From Chloroflexota bacterium (GTDB lineage Bacteria; Chloroflexota; Anaerolineae; UBA2200): DNA of 64,000 bases. Within the stretch, counting starts at the first letter, position 1, and each line of letters starts with the position of its first letter. The stretch spans positions 333,988 through 397,987 of the forward strand of contig JACIWX010000002.1 of assembly GCA_014360755.1 (NCBI GenBank), given 5' to 3'. The notes below the pieces were generated by a model that was given only the letters and a program-made list of their open reading frames with translations, was not told where the DNA came from and did not search any database. Made by a program: the position numbers and the translations under genes. Of this stretch, positions 60,811 to 64,000 are shown piece after piece.

Positions 60811-62995
60811 GCATATCTTCCTCATTCTTGCCCTCTTCATCGGGCTGGCTACGTTTTATAGTGTAACCGTGCCCCTGTTCGAAGCCCCTGACGAGGTCTG
60901 GCATTACCTGTACGTCAAGCACATCGCCGATGGGAAAGGGCTTCCCGTCTATCGGGAGGGGGAGACATTTCCCATGCGCCAGGAGGCAAGCCAGCCACCG
61001 CTCTTGTACCTGCTGCTTGGATGGGCTACATCGTGGATTGATACCAGCGATGTGGATGCCATTGTGCAGTACAATCCCCATGCCGCGATAGGCACAGCGG
61101 CAGTATGGGGAAATCACAACGTGATCACCCATACGATGCGCGAGGAATTTCCCTATCGCGGCACGGTATTAGCGGCGCATCTGGCACGGTTCCTCTGCGT
61201 TTTGATGGGTGCGGGAACAGTGCTTTGCACCTACGCTATCGCGCGCCGTCTGTTTGGATGGGAATGGTTGGCGCTGGCAGGGGCAGCGTTCAACGGATTC
61301 ATCCCTCAGTTTCTCTTCATCAATGCTTCAGTGAACAACGATGTATTAGTCAGTTTGCTCTCCGCATTGAGCCTATGGCTGTTGGTATGCATCATCCAGG
61401 ACGGGCCTTCTCACGGTCGGCTCACTGCCCTTGGTGCGATACTGGGCTTGGTAGCGCTGACCAAGTTGAACGGGTTGATCCTGATGCCGCTGGCGGCATT
61501 GGTGTTACTTATGCTGTCCTGGCGACGAGGTAACAAATGGGCTTGGCTGCGGTGGTGTATATGGACTTTTGCTGTAGCGGCTGGAGTTGGCGGTTGGTGG
61601 TACGTGCGCAACTGGCTGCTCTACCGGGATCCCTTCGGCTTGCAGCTCATGTTCGCAGTGATGCCCGCGCGTGTGCAGCGTCCCAACCTCGCTGAGTTAT
61701 GGCGGTTGTTCAACGGCGTCTTCAAGTCATTTTGGGGCGTGTTTGGCTGGTTTAACGTGGTGATGGAGGAGGGCATTTATCGCGCCTTTGCTGCTGTTTC
61801 TGTGTTGGCGGCCCTTGGTTTGGGTTGGTTGCTCTACACGCACTTGATGCGACGCTGTTGGGGAAAAATTGCGCGCGTGGGGTTGTTGTTGCTGTGGAGT
61901 GCCTCTTTTCTGGTTGGGCTCTTTGGGTGGAGCCAAGTACGTTTTCCCCAAGGGCGTATGCTCTTCCCCGCTATGCCGGCGATAGCGATTTTGTTGTGGT
62001 TAGGACTGTCGCAGTGGTTTCCTAGGCGATACAGAGAGATGCTGGTTGCCGCATCGTTGCTCGTCCTCTTCTGCCTTGCCGTTATTGTTCCCTACCGCTA
62101 CATCCTACCCGCCTATGCGCGAGCTCCGCTTTTGACTGCAGCAGAGCGGGAGGCAATTCCCCATCCATTCGTTAGAGACTTTGGGGAACAGGTGCGTTTG
62201 TTAGGCTATGACCTGTCAGAGCAAGTGGTCAAGCCGGGGATGAGGCTGTGGCTTACTCTGTACTGGGAAGCGCTGCAACCGATGGACATGGATTACAGCG
62301 TTTTTGTCCATCTTGTGGACGACCGCGGCATAATCATTGCCCAGCGTGATAGTTATCCGGGTGCAGGGAATGACCCCACCCGCGATTGGCAGGTGGGACA
62401 GGCTAGGCGGGATCTCTATCCTTTGGATGTGCCGGCGACAGCGCTTGCCCAAGGACCCCTGCGGATACGCGTGGGCTTGTACAACTATGCGACCGGGCAA
62501 CGGTTGCCAGTGTACTATTGGGAAGGCAGGGTGATTGAGTTTGCGGAACTGCCTGTGGAATTGCCATTGGAAGGAAGCCCTGCTATGGCTCTTCATGTTT
62601 CTGAGTTTACTTTTGGTGAGCGAATTGCGCTGACAGGCTATTACGTTGAGCCTATCGTAGCTGCTCCGGGCGATACCTTGCAAATCACTTTGCGTTGGCA
62701 GGCATTGAAGACATTGGATACAGATTACACTGTATTCGTGCACTTGATGCGCTCAGGTGCCCAAATTTGGGGACAAAATGACCATGTGCCAAGGAATGAG
62801 CAATCGCCAACGTCTACCTGGGTTGCTGGTCAGGTGATCACCGATGCTTTTGAGCTGCACATCTCTCCTGATGCGCCAGAAGACAATTATCAGCTCATTG
62901 TGGGGCTTTACGAATCCGCCACGATCCGGCGGCTGAAGTTGCCCAATGGGCTTGACTTTGTCGTGCTAGGCCAGATCGCGGTCAAACGGCATTAG
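60779..62995 (+). CDS. GT-C membrane glycosyltransferase with two C-terminal beta-sandwich modules
   Basis: The 738 residues start at GTG 60779 with GGAAAGGA upstream. About 11 membrane helices occupy residues 10-440. The first external loop is acidic (FEAPDEVWHYLYVKHIADG), as in DUF2142/PMT-like GT-C enzymes. Two tandem beta-sandwich repeats follow (about 455-595 and 605-735), each with a core like LxLTLYWEALQPMDMDYSVFVHL or LQITLRWQALKTLDTDYTVFVHL and ending in a GLY strand. Such modules probably bind the acceptor glycan. It is located far from the main glycan locus. Confidence 0.78.
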   Translation: MLSRWRLVQDKHIFLILALFIGLATFYSVTVPLFEAPDEVWHYLYVKHIADGKGLPVYREGETFPMRQEASQPPLLYLLLGWATSWIDTSDVDAIVQYNPHAAIGTAAVWGNHNVITHTMREEFPYRGTVLAAHLARFLCVLMGAGTVLCTYAIARRLFGWEWLALAGAAFNGFIPQFLFINASVNNDVLVSLLSALSLWLLVCIIQDGPSHGRLTALGAILGLVALTKLNGLILMPLAALVLLMLSWRRGNKWAWLRWCIWTFAVAAGVGGWWYVRNWLLYRDPFGLQLMFAVMPARVQRPNLAELWRLFNGVFKSFWGVFGWFNVVMEEGIYRAFAAVSVLAALGLGWLLYTHLMRRCWGKIARVGLLLLWSASFLVGLFGWSQVRFPQGRMLFPAMPAIAILLWLGLSQWFPRRYREMLVAASLLVLFCLAVIVPYRYILPAYARAPLLTAAEREAIPHPFVRDFGEQVRLLGYDLSEQVVKPGMRLWLTLYWEALQPMDMDYSVFVHLVDDRGIIIAQRDSYPGAGNDPTRDWQVGQARRDLYPLDVPATALAQGPLRIRVGLYNYATGQRLPVYYWEGRVIEFAELPVELPLEGSPAMALHVSEFTFGERIALTGYYVEPIVAAPGDTLQITLRWQALKTLDTDYTVFVHLMRSGAQIWGQNDHVPRNEQSPTSTWVAGQVITDAFELHISPDAPEDNYQLIVGLYESATIRRLKLPNGLDFVVLGQIAVKRH

Positions 62996-63001
62996 AGGCC
63001 C

Positions 63002-63736
63002 TCATTTTGCGGATTTGAGAGCAGCCTCCCATTCACTGTAAATGCATCCACAGTAGCGCTGCTGATACATGCCATGCTCGCGCGCCATATGCCCTCGCTC
63101 GCTCCAGCCTCTGCGTAGGTTCTCGAAGTAGAAAGATACTCCGTACTGACTAGCCAGTTCCTCCCCGATATGGCGGATCAGATCCTGCTGTTGATAAGGG
63201 CTGATCAAGAGGGTGGTCGTAAAGGCATCGAAACCTTGTTGCTGGGCTATCTGGGCAGTACGCTCTAATCGAAGGCGGTAACAGATGGAGCAGCGCTCGC
63301 CGAAAGTTTCATGCCCTGCTACGGCACGGAAGTAGGCAGGCATTTCGTAGGCTTCCCATATCATGGGCAAGGCTATCTCTGTCGCATAAGCCTGCATGCA
63401 CTCGCGTCGCCGCTCATGTTCTGCAAAAGGATGGATATTGGGATTATACCACAAGCCAGTCACCTCGAAGCCCAGGCCACGCAAGCGCTGGATGGAATAA
63501 GTACTGCAAGGCCCACAACAAATATGCAGCAACAGACGCTTGCCCTCACCTGGTTTCTCTTCCGTGGGAGCCGCAGGCACTGGCCGCAAAGCCACAGCAT
63601 AGGGCAATTGGATGGTGAATGGGTCTTCACTAACGAGCCTTGCTCTGCCTTGGGCTAATAACTGATGTGCTTTCTGTGGAGAGCAAGGCGAGAGTCGCTG
63701 ACCTGTAGCGTCAAGGACAATAACCTGTGACATCAT
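63002..63736 (-). CDS. queH: Epoxyqueuosine reductase QueH with N-terminal PLMP-like domain
   Basis: The start is one of two adjacent ATGs (63736 or 63733), one base after the ruvB stop. The C-terminal 180 residues are QueH: LLLHICCGPCSTYS (Cys73, Cys74, Cys77), LWYNPNIHPFAEHERR, RCSICYRLRLERTA (Cys149, Cys152), TTTLLISPYQ and RYCGCIYSEW (Cys229, Cys231). QueH reduces epoxyqueuosine to queuosine in tRNA. The first 46 residues, VIVLDATGQRLSPCSP...LLAQGRARLV...PFTIQL, match the PLMP (RRXRR) domain otherwise known at the N-terminus of IscB-type nucleases. This fusion is unexpected. Confidence 0.88.
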   Translation of the reverse strand: MMSQVIVLDATGQRLSPCSPQKAHQLLAQGRARLVSEDPFTIQLPYAVALRPVPAAPTEEKPGEGKRLLLHICCGPCSTYSIQRLRGLGFEVTGLWYNPNIHPFAEHERRRECMQAYATEIALPMIWEAYEMPAYFRAVAGHETFGERCSICYRLRLERTAQIAQQQGFDAFTTTLLISPYQQQDLIRHIGEELASQYGVSFYFENLRRGWSERGHMAREHGMYQQRYCGCIYSEWEAALKSAK

Positions 63737-63737
63737 C

Positions 63738-64000
63738 TTAAAGAAGGATTGGTTGTATCGGCTTTTGAGGGTAGGGCAGCCCCAAGTGTTCGTACGCACG
63801 CGGGGTGGCTATACGCCCTCTGGGTGTGCGTTCCAAAAAACCCAGTTGCAACAAGTAAGGTTCACAGACATCCATGATTGTATCTGCTTCCTCGCTGAGC
63901 GCGGCCGCGATGGTTTCCAGTCCCACCGGGCCGCCGTCGAACTTCTCGATAATGGTGCGTAGGATCTTGCGGTCAATGTCGTCCAAACCCAGTTCATCCA
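63738..64000 (-). CDS. ruvB: RuvB Holliday junction helicase, C-terminal end
   Basis: The frame enters from the right edge and gives [20 protein letters not shown], then [51 protein letters not shown]. This is the winged-helix DNA-binding domain that ends RuvB. The ATPase part lies outside the window. A short tail ([12 protein letters not shown]) precedes the stop at 63738. Confidence 0.93.
   Translation of the reverse strand, partial: DELGLDDIDRKILRTIIEKFDGGPVGLETIAAALSEEADTIMDVCEPYLLQLGFLERTPRGRIATPRAYEHLGLPYPQKPIQPILL

Overview
This 64 kb window looks like a chromosome fragment of a Chloroflexota bacterium, probably Anaerolineae or a relative. That assignment is an inference. It rests on UxaE, a PlsY-like acyltransferase lacking the usual GATN signature, the many CPBP/DUF1616/GT-C membrane proteins, a Tat-type AmmeMemoRadiSam enzyme, an RR-GAF-HK fusion, and the heptamer/octamer tandem repeats scattered through gene borders. 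No rRNA, tRNA, CRISPR or complete insertion sequence was seen.

Region 1 (1-4517, minus strand) is a carbon-catabolic operon: tagaturonate epimerase (uxaE), a long transaldolase-family protein and an iron-dependent alcohol dehydrogenase that runs off the left edge. A consensus promoter (4574-4602) drives it and lies back to back with a promoter (4621-4648) for the next region.

Region 2 (4922-42208, plus strand) is a surface-glycan locus of about 37 kb. It holds many GT2 and GT4 glycosyltransferases, a Wzm/Wzt ABC exporter, GT-C membrane transferases, a GDP-fucose synthase-like epimerase and methyltransferases. It also holds a complete set for GDP-D-glycero-D-manno-heptose (gmhA, hddA, gmhB, hddC), an O-antigen-ligase-like protein with a C-terminal helical extension, and a large secreted protein with EF-hand-like loops. 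Two toxin-antitoxin modules (AbrB/VapC; HicB with a broken HicA), a broken four-helix-bundle gene, a deacetylase fragment and a frameshifted methyltransferase interrupt it. Low-complexity tandem repeats sit in gene ends and inside reading frames. A small membrane protein with its own promoter and terminator lies antisense inside the locus (38719-38970).

Region 3 (42215-48317, minus strand) is mostly housekeeping: glk, pgi and a metallo-beta-lactamase-fold protein in one operon, and degV with a plsY-like gene in another. Region 4 (48466-55306) holds an alpha/beta hydrolase, a two-component system, a Tat-exported radical SAM enzyme and a membrane protein with a spermidine-synthase-like domain.

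Region 5 (55307-64000) has back-to-back promoters. One serves the spermidine-synthase-like gene and carries a 156-bp MITE inserted at its -10 box. The other serves an MTA/SAH deaminase gene with a structured leader and a 16-codon upstream ORF. Next come an RR-GAF-HK protein, tryptophanase with a hairpin leader, a GIY-YIG (DUF123) protein, a GT-C protein with two beta-sandwich modules, a QueH fused to an IscB-type PLMP domain, and the 3' end of ruvB.

The best candidates for undescribed biology are the mtaD leader with mutually exclusive pairings, the PLMP-QueH fusion, the 155-bp MITE family with target duplications, and the tandem repeats that are read through inside genes.
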